The notes beneath the pieces are model-generated. The model was not told where the DNA came from. It made no database searches and saw only the letters and a list, made by a program, of their open reading frames with translations. DNA of 64,000 nt from Halomonas cerina (lineage in GTDB: Bacteria > Pseudomonadota > Gammaproteobacteria > Pseudomonadales > Halomonadaceae), in NCBI RefSeq assembly GCF_014192215.1, contig NZ_JACHXP010000001.1, forward strand, positions 248,001 to 312,000, given 5' to 3'. Below, in pieces: positions 18,712 to 27,778 of this stretch. The position numbers and the translations under genes are program-made. The stretch's first letter is position 1; each line of letters opens with the position of its first letter.

Positions 18712-19308
18712 TTAGCGCAGCTTCTCGATGGCATCAGCAATCTCGTCCGCGACCTTGTCCCAGCTCTCTCCCAGGGCACGGACCAGGGCCGGATAGCCGT
18801 CGGCGTCGAGTTCGGTAGTGACCGTGAAGGGTGAGAGCGCCACCAGGCGACCGTCGGCATTGCGCAGCTGCCACTGGCCGCCGGCCACGGCCTGGCCGTC
18901 GAAGCGGCCATGGAAGCGGTCGACTTCCAGATGCAGGGTCAGCGATGGTGATGCTCCGGTGCCGGCGGGCTCTGCTCGGTCCATCACCCGCGTGTCGGGC
19001 AGTCTCACGGCGAGGCGGCGGCGCATTCCGCGGGCGAGCTGCTGCCCCAGGGGGGAGGCCCACTGATGGCGCTGGGCCTCGTTGAGGGTGATGTCGTCGA
19101 GTTGCAGGATGATGCCCTCGACGTCCAGAAAGCGCGCCAGCTCGGGGGCACTGACCACCAGTCGATACGTGGCCGCGGCACCGGCCACCGGCGCTGTGGC
19201 GTTGGTCGTGTCCGGCAGGGCGTAGCGGCTGGTGGGGGCCGTCTCGGTGACGCAGCCGGCAAGCCATGTCGAGAGCAGGAGTGCCAGCACGGGAGCGCGC
19301 AACGTCAT
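18712..19308 (-). CDS. pqiC: Intermembrane transport lipoprotein PqiC
   Basis: PqiC is the outer-membrane lipoprotein partner of the PqiB tunnel in lipid transport across the periplasm. The 198-residue product has a lipoprotein signal with lipobox LAGC (Cys19) and a DUF330-type (ABC-transport auxiliary) domain with RYALPD near the N-terminus, ending in a helix. Its ATG overlaps the pqiB stop by four bases. It is the last gene of pqiABC. Confidence 0.92.
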   Translation of the reverse strand: MTLRAPVLALLLSTWLAGCVTETAPTSRYALPDTTNATAPVAGAAATYRLVVSAPELARFLDVEGIILQLDDITLNEAQRHQWASPLGQQLARGMRRRLAVRLPDTRVMDRAEPAGTGASPSLTLHLEVDRFHGRFDGQAVAGGQWQLRNADGRLVALSPFTVTTELDADGYPALVRALGESWDKVADEIADAIEKLR

Positions 19309-20987
19309 GGACGGATTCCTCCTTGAGGGGCGTCAGGGGCCCGCGGCACCGGGTCGCCTCCGTCGAGGCTGTCGAACAGCAGGGCCCGGGGATTGTCGCC
19401 CAGCGTTCGGGCCAGCGGCTGCAGGTCGCGCAGCAGGCGCTCGAGCTGTGACAGGGTAGCGGAGAGGTCACGGTAGGCGCTTGACTGGGGGGAGAGGCCC
19501 TCCAGGGTGTCGCGTAGCGACGCCAGGGTGGCATTGAGATTCCGGGGCAGTTCGCGGGTGCTCGGGTCGTCGAGCAGGGCGCGGACGCTGTCGGTAAGCT
19601 CCCGCACCTCGACGAGCATGGCTTCCGAGGCCGCGAGGTTGCGATTCAGGCCGGCCAACAGGGGCTCCACCTGCAGTCCGTTGAGCTTGGCGAGCAGGTC
19701 GGTGACCTGGCTCTCGATCTGGGCGAAACCGCCCGAGGCATAGGGAAAGACCGAACGCTCGACGAAGGTCTCCGCCTCATGCTCTCCGGCCAGGTCGCGA
19801 TGGAAGTTGAGATCGACGAACATCATGCCGGTGATCAGGTTGCCGGTCTTCAGGGAGGCGCGCAGGCCCCTGTCGAAGAGGCGAGCGAAACGCTCCCGCC
19901 ATTCGTCGATATCCAGGTCCTGGTTGTCGATGCCCAGGCGTTGGGGTTCGATACGCAGCAGCACCGGAATGGCGAAGTTCGAACGCGAGTCCGACTGGGG
20001 AGCGGTGAAGTTCCAGGGTACCGCGGCCACGGTGCCGATGCGTACACCGCGGAATTCCACCGGGGCGCCGCGGTTGAGGTCGCGCACGGAGTCCTCCACC
20101 AGCAGCACGTATTCCAGATAACGGTTGAACGTCCCCTGGCGAGCACTATCCTCATCCGGATAGAGCTCGAAGGTGGCATCCGCCTCGACGGGTTGGCCGC
20201 GCATCAGATCCTCGGGCACACCGAAGGTGACCCCGCCACCGAGCAGCACCTCCACGGATTCCAGGTTGGCGCGGAAGCCTTGCGAATCCACCCGCAGATC
20301 GAAGCCACTGGCGGTCCAGAAGCGGGTGTTTTCGGTCACCAGGCTATGGTAGGGACTCTCGATGAAGATGCGGTGGTGCATGCGACGCGTCTCAACATCG
20401 AAGTTGGCTTCCTCGACGCGACCCACAATGAAGCCCTGGAAGGTCACCGGGTCGCCCACGTTCAGCGAGTTGCCGAGCTGGCTGATCAGGTTGATGCGCA
20501 GCCCCTCGCTGCCGGCGGGCGCCACTGGGGGGTGCTCGCTGACCGCGAATTCCCGGGCCTCGACCTCGCTCTCGCCGGGTGACAGCTGGATGAAGGCGCC
20601 CGAGAGGACGGTCCCCAGCCCGCTGATCCCCTCGCGCCCGATGCGTGGCTTGACTACCCAGAAGAGACTGTCCTCGACCAGCATGTCCTCGGTATCGGGA
20701 CGCATGCGTGCGGTGATCACCGCCCGGGAGAGGTCATCGGAGAGGGTCACCTGCTCGACTCGACCGACCTCGACGCTGCGGGTCTTGATCAAGGTGCTGC
20801 CGGCCTCGATGCCTTCGGCATTGGTCATGGTCAGGGTGATCTGGGGGCCACGGCTGCGGTAGGTGTCATAAACCAGCCAGGCGCCGATCAGCAGCGCCAC
20901 GAGCGGGACGATCCAGATCGGTGACAGGCGGGCCTGGGACGTGGCCCTGGCCCTCTGCGGGGAGGGCGTCGGCGGGGCGTCGGTCAT
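19305..20987 (-). CDS. pqiB: Intermembrane transport protein PqiB (three MCE domains)
   Basis: PqiB forms a long hexameric needle spanning the periplasm between the inner-membrane PqiA and outer-membrane PqiC, and carries lipids. The 560-residue product has one N-terminal membrane anchor (about 22-43, LSPIWIVPLVALLIGAWLVY) and three MCE/MlaD repeats (starting near residues 48, 165 and 290), each with a GV/GI-x-V...V signature. A helical C-terminal region follows (ESQVTDLLAKLNGL onward) that would form the coiled-coil needle. The length is close to E. coli PqiB (546). Start and stop both overlap neighbours by ATGA. Confidence 0.94.
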   Translation of the reverse strand: MTDAPPTPSPQRARATSQARLSPIWIVPLVALLIGAWLVYDTYRSRGPQITLTMTNAEGIEAGSTLIKTRSVEVGRVEQVTLSDDLSRAVITARMRPDTEDMLVEDSLFWVVKPRIGREGISGLGTVLSGAFIQLSPGESEVEAREFAVSEHPPVAPAGSEGLRINLISQLGNSLNVGDPVTFQGFIVGRVEEANFDVETRRMHHRIFIESPYHSLVTENTRFWTASGFDLRVDSQGFRANLESVEVLLGGGVTFGVPEDLMRGQPVEADATFELYPDEDSARQGTFNRYLEYVLLVEDSVRDLNRGAPVEFRGVRIGTVAAVPWNFTAPQSDSRSNFAIPVLLRIEPQRLGIDNQDLDIDEWRERFARLFDRGLRASLKTGNLITGMMFVDLNFHRDLAGEHEAETFVERSVFPYASGGFAQIESQVTDLLAKLNGLQVEPLLAGLNRNLAASEAMLVEVRELTDSVRALLDDPSTRELPRNLNATLASLRDTLEGLSPQSSAYRDLSATLSQLERLLRDLQPLARTLGDNPRALLFDSLDGGDPVPRAPDAPQGGIRP

Positions 20988-22327
20988 GAGGCATTCCCTT
21001 GGGCAGAGCGAGGCGGAAGCGGTGCATCCCAGAGCAATCGCGGGTCGAAGGACATGGCGGCCAGCATGGTGAGCACCACCACGCTGCCGAAGGCCAGTGC
21101 TGCCGGCCCCGGGAGAATCGACAGTAGGGCGCCGGCGCGAATCAGGGCGACCAGGATGGCCACCACGAAGACATCTACCATCGACCAGCGTCCGATGAAA
21201 TCGGTCAGGCGGTAGAGCCGGGTACGGGTCGCGGCGTTGAGCTCGCTGCTGCGTCGTGCCACCAGGCAGAGCCAGGCCAGGGCGATCAGCTTGCCCACCG
21301 GCACGATCACGCTGGCCACGAAGATCACCAGGGCCACCGGCCAGGAGCCCATCTGGATCAGCTCCACGATGCCGCCGAGGATGGTGGAGGGCTGGCGATC
21401 GCCCAGGCTGGTGGTGGTCATGATCGGGTACAGGTTGGCGGGCACGTACATTACCGCGCTAGCGGCGAGGAGTGCCCAGGTGCGTTGCTGGCTGTGCGGC
21501 AGCCGCGCATGAAGGCGCTCGTGGCAGCGTCGACAGCTACCGTGCCCGGTGTCGTCGAATCGGTTGACCAGGCCGCAGGTCGGGCAGCCTGTCAGCCCCT
21601 GGGGGGCCGCAGGCTCGCCGGTACGGACCCCCTCCGGGGCCAAGGGTTCGCCGGCCAAGGAGAACCACATCCAGTCGGCATCCAGGGACTGGGTCGTCAA
21701 GAGCAGCAGCAGGGCGAAGGCGCAGAAGGCCCAGAAGGCAATGCCCAGCTCGACCTGGGCCATGCCGGCGATCTTGATCAGGCTGACCAGGGCGCCCACG
21801 ATGAACACGTCGGCCATCATCCAGGGGTGCAGGTGGGTCAGTGAGCGGGCGATCCCGCGACTTCCCGGCAGCGGTGCCTCCCGCAGCAGGCCCAGCTGCA
21901 ACCAGATCACCCCGGCCAGGTAAACCGCCGGCAGGACCACGATGGTGAGGATGACCGCAGTGGCCACCACGGGCTGGTGGAAGCCGATCAGGGTGGTGGC
22001 GGTCTGGGTGAGCTCGATGCGGTTGCCGATACCGCTGACGCTGAAGCTGATAAAGGGGAAGGTCACGGCCAGCCCCAGGGCGATCAGTGCCGACAGGGCC
22101 AGCGCCATGCTGCGCTGAGCCGGGCTGTGATGGCGGGTAACCAGGGTATGGCCGCAGCGAGGGCAGTCTGCCTTCTCGCCGCCACTCAGGGGCGGCAGAG
22201 CCACCAGCCAGTCGCATTCGTGGCAGGCTCGCAGCCGCCGGCGCGAGGTGCGGGCCTCGGGGGGCGAGCGATCCACCCGGGGCGCCCCAGGGGGTAAGAG
22301 ATGTGCGGGTAGGGCAGGCCTGGGCAC
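20984..22327 (-). CDS. pqiA: Paraquat-inducible protein A (PqiA), inner-membrane component
   Basis: PqiA is the polytopic inner-membrane partner of PqiB. The 447-residue product has two similar halves. Each begins with a CxxC pair module: Cys35/Cys38 with a CPRC, then a CPTC with a CRRC near residues 243-264. Each half continues with about four membrane segments. The N-terminus is some 30 residues longer than E. coli PqiA. It is the first gene of the minus-strand operon and is divergent from the antiporter gene; an inverted repeat GTTGAC-N15-GTCAAC at 22381-22407 lies between them and could be an operator. Confidence 0.93.
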   Translation of the reverse strand: MPRPALPAHLLPPGAPRVDRSPPEARTSRRRLRACHECDWLVALPPLSGGEKADCPRCGHTLVTRHHSPAQRSMALALSALIALGLAVTFPFISFSVSGIGNRIELTQTATTLIGFHQPVVATAVILTIVVLPAVYLAGVIWLQLGLLREAPLPGSRGIARSLTHLHPWMMADVFIVGALVSLIKIAGMAQVELGIAFWAFCAFALLLLLTTQSLDADWMWFSLAGEPLAPEGVRTGEPAAPQGLTGCPTCGLVNRFDDTGHGSCRRCHERLHARLPHSQQRTWALLAASAVMYVPANLYPIMTTTSLGDRQPSTILGGIVELIQMGSWPVALVIFVASVIVPVGKLIALAWLCLVARRSSELNAATRTRLYRLTDFIGRWSMVDVFVVAILVALIRAGALLSILPGPAALAFGSVVVLTMLAAMSFDPRLLWDAPLPPRSAQGNAS

Positions 22328-22441
22328 CGCGATGCCATCCTCCTGTAACGTCGTTGAGCGCGCCGAGGCGAGTGTGACACGTTGACGTCGGGGTCACCAT
22401 AGTCAACCATGCGCATCCTGCACAGACCTCGAGGAGATGAC

Positions 22442-23425
22442 ATGGTCCTTCCCGTACTGGCGGTGGTGGCAGGGTTAATCCTGCTGGTATGGAGCGCCGA
22501 GCGCTTCGTCGACGGAGCGGCGGCGACCTCCGCCCGCCTCGGACTCTCGCCGCTGTTGATCGGCATGCTGGTGATCGGTTTCGGCACCTCGGCGCCGGAG
22601 CTGGTGGTCTCGGCCATCGCCGCGAGTCAGGGCAACCCGGGCCTGGCGCTGGGCAACGCCTACGGCTCGAACATCGCCAATATCGGCCTGATCCTCGGGC
22701 TGGTGGCGCTGGTCTCGCCGCTGGCGGTGCACTCCGGCGTGATCCGTCGCGAGCTGCCGGTGCTCGGCGGGGTGACGCTGCTGTCGGCGCTGCTGCTGCT
22801 CGGCGACGGGATCGTCCGCCTCGAGGGCATCCTGCTGTTGGTCGTGCTGGCGGGCTTCATGGTGGTGAGTGTCATCCAGGGGCTGCGCACCGGGGAGGAT
22901 CCGCTGTCGTCGGACACCGAGACCGACCTGGCGGCGCATCCCATGTCGTTGCGTGTCGCCCTGGGCTGGACGGCGCTCGGCCTGGTGCTGCTGGTGGCCA
23001 GTTCGCGGCTGCTGGTGTGGGGGGCGGTGGCCATCGCCCAGAGCTTCGGTGTCAGCGACCTGATCATCGGCCTGACGGTGGTGGCGGTGGGTACCTCGCT
23101 CCCCGAGCTGGCGTCGTCGATCAGCGCCCTGCGCCGGGGCGAGCATGACCTGGTGCTGGGTAACGTGGTGGGCTCCAACCTCTTCAACACCCTGGGCGTG
23201 GTGGGGCTCGCGGCGGTGATCGCGCCCATCGACGCCGGCCGCGAGGTGCTGCTGCGCGACTGGAGCCTGATGACCGCCATGACCGCGCTGATGGTGGTCT
23301 TCGCCATGGGCTGGCGAGGCCGGGAAGGGCGCATCAACCGCCTCGAGGGGGGTACCCTGCTGGCCATGTACATCGGCTACATCGGCTTCATGATCAGCCT
23401 GGTGGTGGGCTCGGCCACGGCCTGA
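22442..23425 (+). CDS. Calcium/sodium antiporter (YrbG-like CaCA family)
   Basis: The 327-residue product has about ten membrane segments in two inverted halves, each with the CaCA alpha-repeat: GFGTSAPELVVS in the first and AVGTSLPELASS in the second. The acidic residues in those motifs bind the cations. Such proteins exchange Na+ or H+ for Ca2+ across the inner membrane. The ATG at 22442 has GAGGAG nearby upstream. It is monocistronic; the cytochrome oxidase genes start 270 bases downstream. The exact cation preference is not shown. Confidence 0.92.
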   Translation: MVLPVLAVVAGLILLVWSAERFVDGAAATSARLGLSPLLIGMLVIGFGTSAPELVVSAIAASQGNPGLALGNAYGSNIANIGLILGLVALVSPLAVHSGVIRRELPVLGGVTLLSALLLLGDGIVRLEGILLLVVLAGFMVVSVIQGLRTGEDPLSSDTETDLAAHPMSLRVALGWTALGLVLLVASSRLLVWGAVAIAQSFGVSDLIIGLTVVAVGTSLPELASSISALRRGEHDLVLGNVVGSNLFNTLGVVGLAAVIAPIDAGREVLLRDWSLMTAMTALMVVFAMGWRGREGRINRLEGGTLLAMYIGYIGFMISLVVGSATA

Positions 23426-23694
23426 GGAAGGCCGCTGCGACAACGCGACACAGGGACGTCGGCCGGCCGGACGTCCACGATGGCACGTCCAAGGGGTATG
23501 ATGGGAGTTTAAAAGTTATTAGCTTATTCAGTCTGGTTATTTTTCGAAGACCATCCTTCGGAGTACCGCCAGCGTCTAGGCTGTTCCTTGACTAGGGAAG
23601 AATGCGGCAGGGCGCGGGAGCGCCCCACGCACAAGAGCACGGCCAGTGCCCGGCGCATCCTTGTCCCATTGCCCGCAGGACCGAGGAGTGTCTC

Positions 23695-25104
23695 ATGGAG
23701 CTTGATCCCCTGCTGTTGTCGCGACTGCAATTCGCCTTCGTGGTGTCCTTCCATGCCATCTTCCCGGTGTTCACCATCGGGTTGGCGTCCTACATCGCCG
23801 TGCTCAACGGCCTCTTCTATCGCACCGAGAACCCTGCCTGGGAACGCCTGGCGATCTTCTGGACCCGCGTCTTCGCCGTGGTGTTCGGCATGGGCGTGGT
23901 TTCGGGCATCGTCATGTCCTTCCAGTTCGGCACCAACTGGAGCAACTTCTCGCTGGCGGCCGCGAACTACCTGGGGCCGATGCTCAGCTATGAGGTGGTC
24001 ACGGCCTTCTTCCTGGAGGCGGCCTTCCTCGGCGTGCTGCTGTTCGGCCGCGGCAAGGTGCCCCAGGGCGTGCATCTCTTCGCCTCGATCATGGTGGCCA
24101 TCGGCACCTTCATCTCGTCGTTCTGGATCCTGGCCGCCAACAGCTGGATGCATACGCCGGCAGGGATGGAGTTGATCGACGGGCGCTTCCACGTGACCTC
24201 CTGGTCGGCGGCGATCTTCAACCCTTCCTTCCCCTATCGTTTCACTCATATGGTGCTGGCCTCGTTTCTCACCGGGGGCTTCGTGGTGGCCGGCGTGAGC
24301 GCCTGGTACCTGCTGCTCGGTCGCGACGTCGAGGCCAATCGCAAGGCCTTCTCCATGTGTCTGTGGCTGCTGCTGGTGCTGGCGCCGACCCAGGCGGTGG
24401 TGGGGGATTTCCATGGCCTCAACACCCTGGAGCATCAGCCGACCAAGGTCGCGGCCATGGAGGGCAACTGGGAGACGCAGGCGGGCGCGCCCCTGCTGCT
24501 CTTCGCCTGGCCCGATCAGGCCGCCCAGGAGAACCATCTCGAGATCGGCATCCCCAAGTTGGCCAGCCTGATCCTGACCCACCATCTGGACGGCGAGGTG
24601 CCCGGCGTCAGCGCGGTGCCCCTGGAGGAACAGCCCCCGGTATGGATCGTGTTCTGGTCGTTCCGGCTCATGGTGGCCATAGGCTTCTTGATGATCGGCG
24701 TGGCCGTCGCCGGCCTCTGGTTGCGGGTCAAGGGCCGGCTCTATGACCATCGTGGCTACCTGCAGCTGATGCGGGTGATGACGGTGACCCCCTTCCTGGC
24801 GGTGCTCGCCGGCTGGTTCGTCACCGAGACCGGCCGGGCCCCCTGGCTGGTCTATGGGCTGATGACCCATGCCGAGGGCCTCACCCCATCGCTAACCGGC
24901 GGCATGGCGCTGTTCACCCTGGTCGGCTATGGCCTGGTGTACGCCGTGGTGTTCTGGGCCGGCATCCTCTACCTAACTCGGGTGGTGCGCCAGGGCATGC
25001 TGCCCGAGTCTCCCCACGAGGACGAGGTCGAGCGGCCCAAGCGGCCCTTCTCCGCCGCCCACGTGTCTTTCGATGATGCCACCAGCCAACCGGGGAGGAG
25101 CTGA
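23695..25104 (+). CDS. cioA: Cytochrome bd-type quinol oxidase subunit I, CIO-like (short Q-loop)
   Basis: CioA/CydA carries haems b558, b595 and d and oxidises ubiquinol while reducing oxygen to water in the inner membrane. The 469-residue protein has the N-terminal haem ligand His20 (SFHAIFP), SYEVVTAFFLEAAFLG with its conserved glutamates, and NSWMHTP. The Q-loop is short, placing it in the CIO (cyanide-insensitive) class and not the E. coli CydA class. The usual GRQPW motif reads GRAPW (about residues 380-384), a substitution worth noting. The ATG has GAGGAG upstream. cioB begins three bases after its stop. Confidence 0.93.
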   Translation: MELDPLLLSRLQFAFVVSFHAIFPVFTIGLASYIAVLNGLFYRTENPAWERLAIFWTRVFAVVFGMGVVSGIVMSFQFGTNWSNFSLAAANYLGPMLSYEVVTAFFLEAAFLGVLLFGRGKVPQGVHLFASIMVAIGTFISSFWILAANSWMHTPAGMELIDGRFHVTSWSAAIFNPSFPYRFTHMVLASFLTGGFVVAGVSAWYLLLGRDVEANRKAFSMCLWLLLVLAPTQAVVGDFHGLNTLEHQPTKVAAMEGNWETQAGAPLLLFAWPDQAAQENHLEIGIPKLASLILTHHLDGEVPGVSAVPLEEQPPVWIVFWSFRLMVAIGFLMIGVAVAGLWLRVKGRLYDHRGYLQLMRVMTVTPFLAVLAGWFVTETGRAPWLVYGLMTHAEGLTPSLTGGMALFTLVGYGLVYAVVFWAGILYLTRVVRQGMLPESPHEDEVERPKRPFSAAHVSFDDATSQPGRS

Positions 25105-25107
25105 CCC

Positions 25108-26109
25108 ATGGAAATGTTCGATCTGTCGTTGATCTGGGCCATCATCATCGGCTTCGGCGTGATCATGTACGTGCTGATGGATGGCTTCGACTTGGGGGTG
25201 GGGATCCTGTTCCCCTTCGCCCCGGACGAGGGCAGCCGGGACGTGATGATGAACTCGGTGGCGCCGGTCTGGGACGGTAACGAGACCTGGCTGGTGCTGG
25301 GCGGGGCCGGCCTGCTGGCGGCCTTCCCGCTGGTCTATTCGGTGTTTTTGCCGGCGCTCTACATCGGCGTCTTCCTGATGCTGGCCGGGCTGATCTTCCG
25401 CGGCATCGCCTTCGAATTCCGCTTCAAGTCCCACCGCAACCGCCGCTGGTGGAACCGCGCCTTCTGCTGGGGCTCGGCGGTGGCCGCCTTCGCCCAGGGC
25501 GCGGTCGTGGGCACCTATATCCAGGGCTTCGCCGTGGAGGACTTCGTCTATGTCGGCGGTCCCCTGGACTGGCTGTCACCCTTCACGGTGCTGACCGGCC
25601 TGGGCCTGATGGCCGGCTATGCGCTGCTGGGCGCCACCTGGCTGATCATGAAGAGCGAGGGGCATACCCAGGAATGGGCCTACCGCCTGGCGCCGCGGCT
25701 GCTGCTCGCGGTGCTGGCGGTGTTCGGCCTGATCAGCCTGTGGACGCCCTTCATCGATGCGACGGTACGCGACCGCTGGTTCGGTCACCTGCACCTGCTG
25801 TGGGTCTTCCCGGTGCTGGCACTGGCCAGCGCGGCTTGGCTGTGGCGGTCGGTCCAGGAACGCCGCGAGGGCCAGCCCTTCGTCGCCACCCTGGGGCTCT
25901 TCGTCTTCACCTACCTGGGCCTGGTGGCCAGCAAGTGGCCGGTGATCGTGCCGCCGGACTACACCCTCTGGGACGCCGCCTCGGCGCCGGAGTCCCAACT
26001 CTTCCTGCTGCTCGGCATGCTGTTCGTGATCCCCATCGTGCTGGCCTATACCGCCTGGACCTACTGGATCTTCCGCGGCAAGGTCCGCGAGGGCGAGGGG
26101 TATCACTGA
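25108..26109 (+). CDS. cioB: Cytochrome bd-type quinol oxidase subunit II, CIO-like
   Basis: CioB/CydB is the structural partner of subunit I. The 333-residue protein has about eight membrane segments, the N-terminal YVLMDGFDLGVGILFPF signature of the family, WDGNETWLVLGG and an LLGATWLIMKSEG segment. It is three bases from cioA and four bases from cydD, so the four genes cioA-cioB-cydD-cydC form one tight operon. No room exists between cioB and cydD for a separate cydX-like small gene. Confidence 0.95.
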   Translation: MEMFDLSLIWAIIIGFGVIMYVLMDGFDLGVGILFPFAPDEGSRDVMMNSVAPVWDGNETWLVLGGAGLLAAFPLVYSVFLPALYIGVFLMLAGLIFRGIAFEFRFKSHRNRRWWNRAFCWGSAVAAFAQGAVVGTYIQGFAVEDFVYVGGPLDWLSPFTVLTGLGLMAGYALLGATWLIMKSEGHTQEWAYRLAPRLLLAVLAVFGLISLWTPFIDATVRDRWFGHLHLLWVFPVLALASAAWLWRSVQERREGQPFVATLGLFVFTYLGLVASKWPVIVPPDYTLWDAASAPESQLFLLLGMLFVIPIVLAYTAWTYWIFRGKVREGEGYH

Positions 26110-26113
26110 GGCC

Positions 26114-27778
26114 GTGGCCGGGGCATTGACCGCGCGGGCCTGGCTGGCTCGCCTGACCCGGCGGGAACGTGGTCGGCTCGGCCTGGCCGTGGTGTGCGGC
26201 CTTGCGGCGGGGGCGCTGACCCTGGCCCAGCTGTCCCTGCTGGCCTGGCTGGTGGCGGCATTGCTGGTCGAGGGTCGTCCGCTCGCCGATTTGGCCCCCG
26301 CATTCGCGGGGCTCGCGGCCCTGATCATGGTCCGCGCCCTGGCGCAGTGGGGCCAGGAAACGGCGGGGCTTGCCGCCAGCCTGCGCCTGCGCCGCCGGGC
26401 CCGGGCCGAGCTGCTCGACCACCTGGCCCGGCTGGGGCCGGTGGGGCTCACCGGCCATCACAGTGCCAGCCTGGCCAACCGGCTGGTCGACCAGGTCGAG
26501 GCCTTGGACGGCTACGTGGCGCGCTTCCTGCCGCAGCGCAACCTGGCCCTGGCCCTGCCGCTGCTGGTGGTGGTCGTGGTGGCCTGGCTCGACTGGCTAG
26601 CCGCGCTCTTCCTGCTGCTGTCGGCGCCCTTGATCCCGCTGTTCATGGCCCTGGTGGGGATGGGCGCGCAGCGCCTCAACCAGCAGCAGTTCGATGCCGT
26701 GGCCCGGCTCTCGCGACACTTCATCGACCGCGTTCGGGGCATCGCCACCCTGCAGCTGTTCGGTCGCACCGCGGATGCCACCCGGGAGGTGCAGGCCGTC
26801 GCCGACGACTACCGACGGCGCAGCCTGCGTACCCTGCGTCTGGCCTTTTTGTCCTCGGCGGTACTCGAGTTCTTCGCCGCCGTGGCCATCGCCGTGGTGG
26901 CCATCTACGTGGGCTTCGGCCTGCTTGGCTATATCACCTTCGGGCCGGCCGACGAGCTGACGCTGTTCTCCGGGCTTTTGGTGCTGCTGTTCGCGCCGGA
27001 GTTCTTCCAGCCGTTGCGCAGCCTCGCCCAGCACTACCACGACCGGGCCGCGGCCCTGGGCGCGGCCGAGGGCATGGTGGCGCTGCTCGACGAGACCCCG
27101 CGACGGCCCGTCGGCGCCGTCGCGGCGCCTGATGCGGCCGGCGTGTTGGCCGAGCTCGAAGCGGTGACGGTCGTCCATCCGGAGCGCGGCCGGGTGCTGG
27201 GGCCGCTGGACCTGGTGCTCGCCCGGGGAGAGATTCTGGCGCTGAGCGGTCCCTCCGGGGCCGGTAAGTCGACCCTGCTGCAGCTGCTGGCGGGCTTCGT
27301 CGCCCCCGAATCCGGCAAGCGGCGCCTGGCCCGAGACGCTTCCTTCGCCTGGATGGATCAGCGTCCCCTGCTGATCCATGGCAGCCTGGCCGATAACCTG
27401 CGCCTGGCCGCCCCCGAGGCCGACGCGGCGGCCCTGCACCGAGCGCTTTCCGCCGTGGGCCTGGGCGAGCTGATCGCGACGCTGCCGGCGGGGCTCGAGA
27501 CGCGGCTCGGCGAGCGCGGGGCGGGACTCTCCGGGGGCCAGGCCCAGCGCCTGGCCCTGGCCCGGATCTTCCTGTCGAGGGCAGAACTGGTGCTGCTCGA
27601 CGAGCCCACCGCCAGCATGGATGCCGCCAGCGAGGCGGCGGTGCTCGAGGCCCTGGGGGCGCTGGCCGCCGAGGGCCGCACCCTGGTGATCGCCAGCCAC
27701 CAGTCCGCCCCCCTGGCGATCGCCGACCGCCATCTCAGGCTCCGCGATGGTCTCCTGGCGGAGGTGGATCATGGCTGA
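26114..27778 (+). CDS. cydD: Thiol reductant ABC exporter subunit CydD
   Basis: CydDC exports cysteine and glutathione or otherwise controls periplasmic redox/haem status and is needed to assemble cytochrome bd. The 554-residue half-transporter has an N-terminal six-helix membrane domain (to about residue 310) and an ATPase domain with Walker A GPSGAGKST, signature LSGGQAQRLALAR and Walker B LVLLDEPTASMD. The start is taken as the GTG at 26114, which has only a weak ribosome site and probably depends on coupling to cioB. Its stop overlaps cydC by eight bases. Confidence 0.92.
   Translation: MAGALTARAWLARLTRRERGRLGLAVVCGLAAGALTLAQLSLLAWLVAALLVEGRPLADLAPAFAGLAALIMVRALAQWGQETAGLAASLRLRRRARAELLDHLARLGPVGLTGHHSASLANRLVDQVEALDGYVARFLPQRNLALALPLLVVVVVAWLDWLAALFLLLSAPLIPLFMALVGMGAQRLNQQQFDAVARLSRHFIDRVRGIATLQLFGRTADATREVQAVADDYRRRSLRTLRLAFLSSAVLEFFAAVAIAVVAIYVGFGLLGYITFGPADELTLFSGLLVLLFAPEFFQPLRSLAQHYHDRAAALGAAEGMVALLDETPRRPVGAVAAPDAAGVLAELEAVTVVHPERGRVLGPLDLVLARGEILALSGPSGAGKSTLLQLLAGFVAPESGKRRLARDASFAWMDQRPLLIHGSLADNLRLAAPEADAAALHRALSAVGLGELIATLPAGLETRLGERGAGLSGGQAQRLALARIFLSRAELVLLDEPTASMDAASEAAVLEALGALAAEGRTLVIASHQSAPLAIADRHLRLRDGLLAEVDHG

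Noticed and set aside
23540..23570. Small hairpin (CGAAG/CTTCG) upstream of cioA considered as a terminator
   Set aside because: The five-base stem has no downstream T-run on either strand in the correct position; I see no other defined signal in the 269-base gap.
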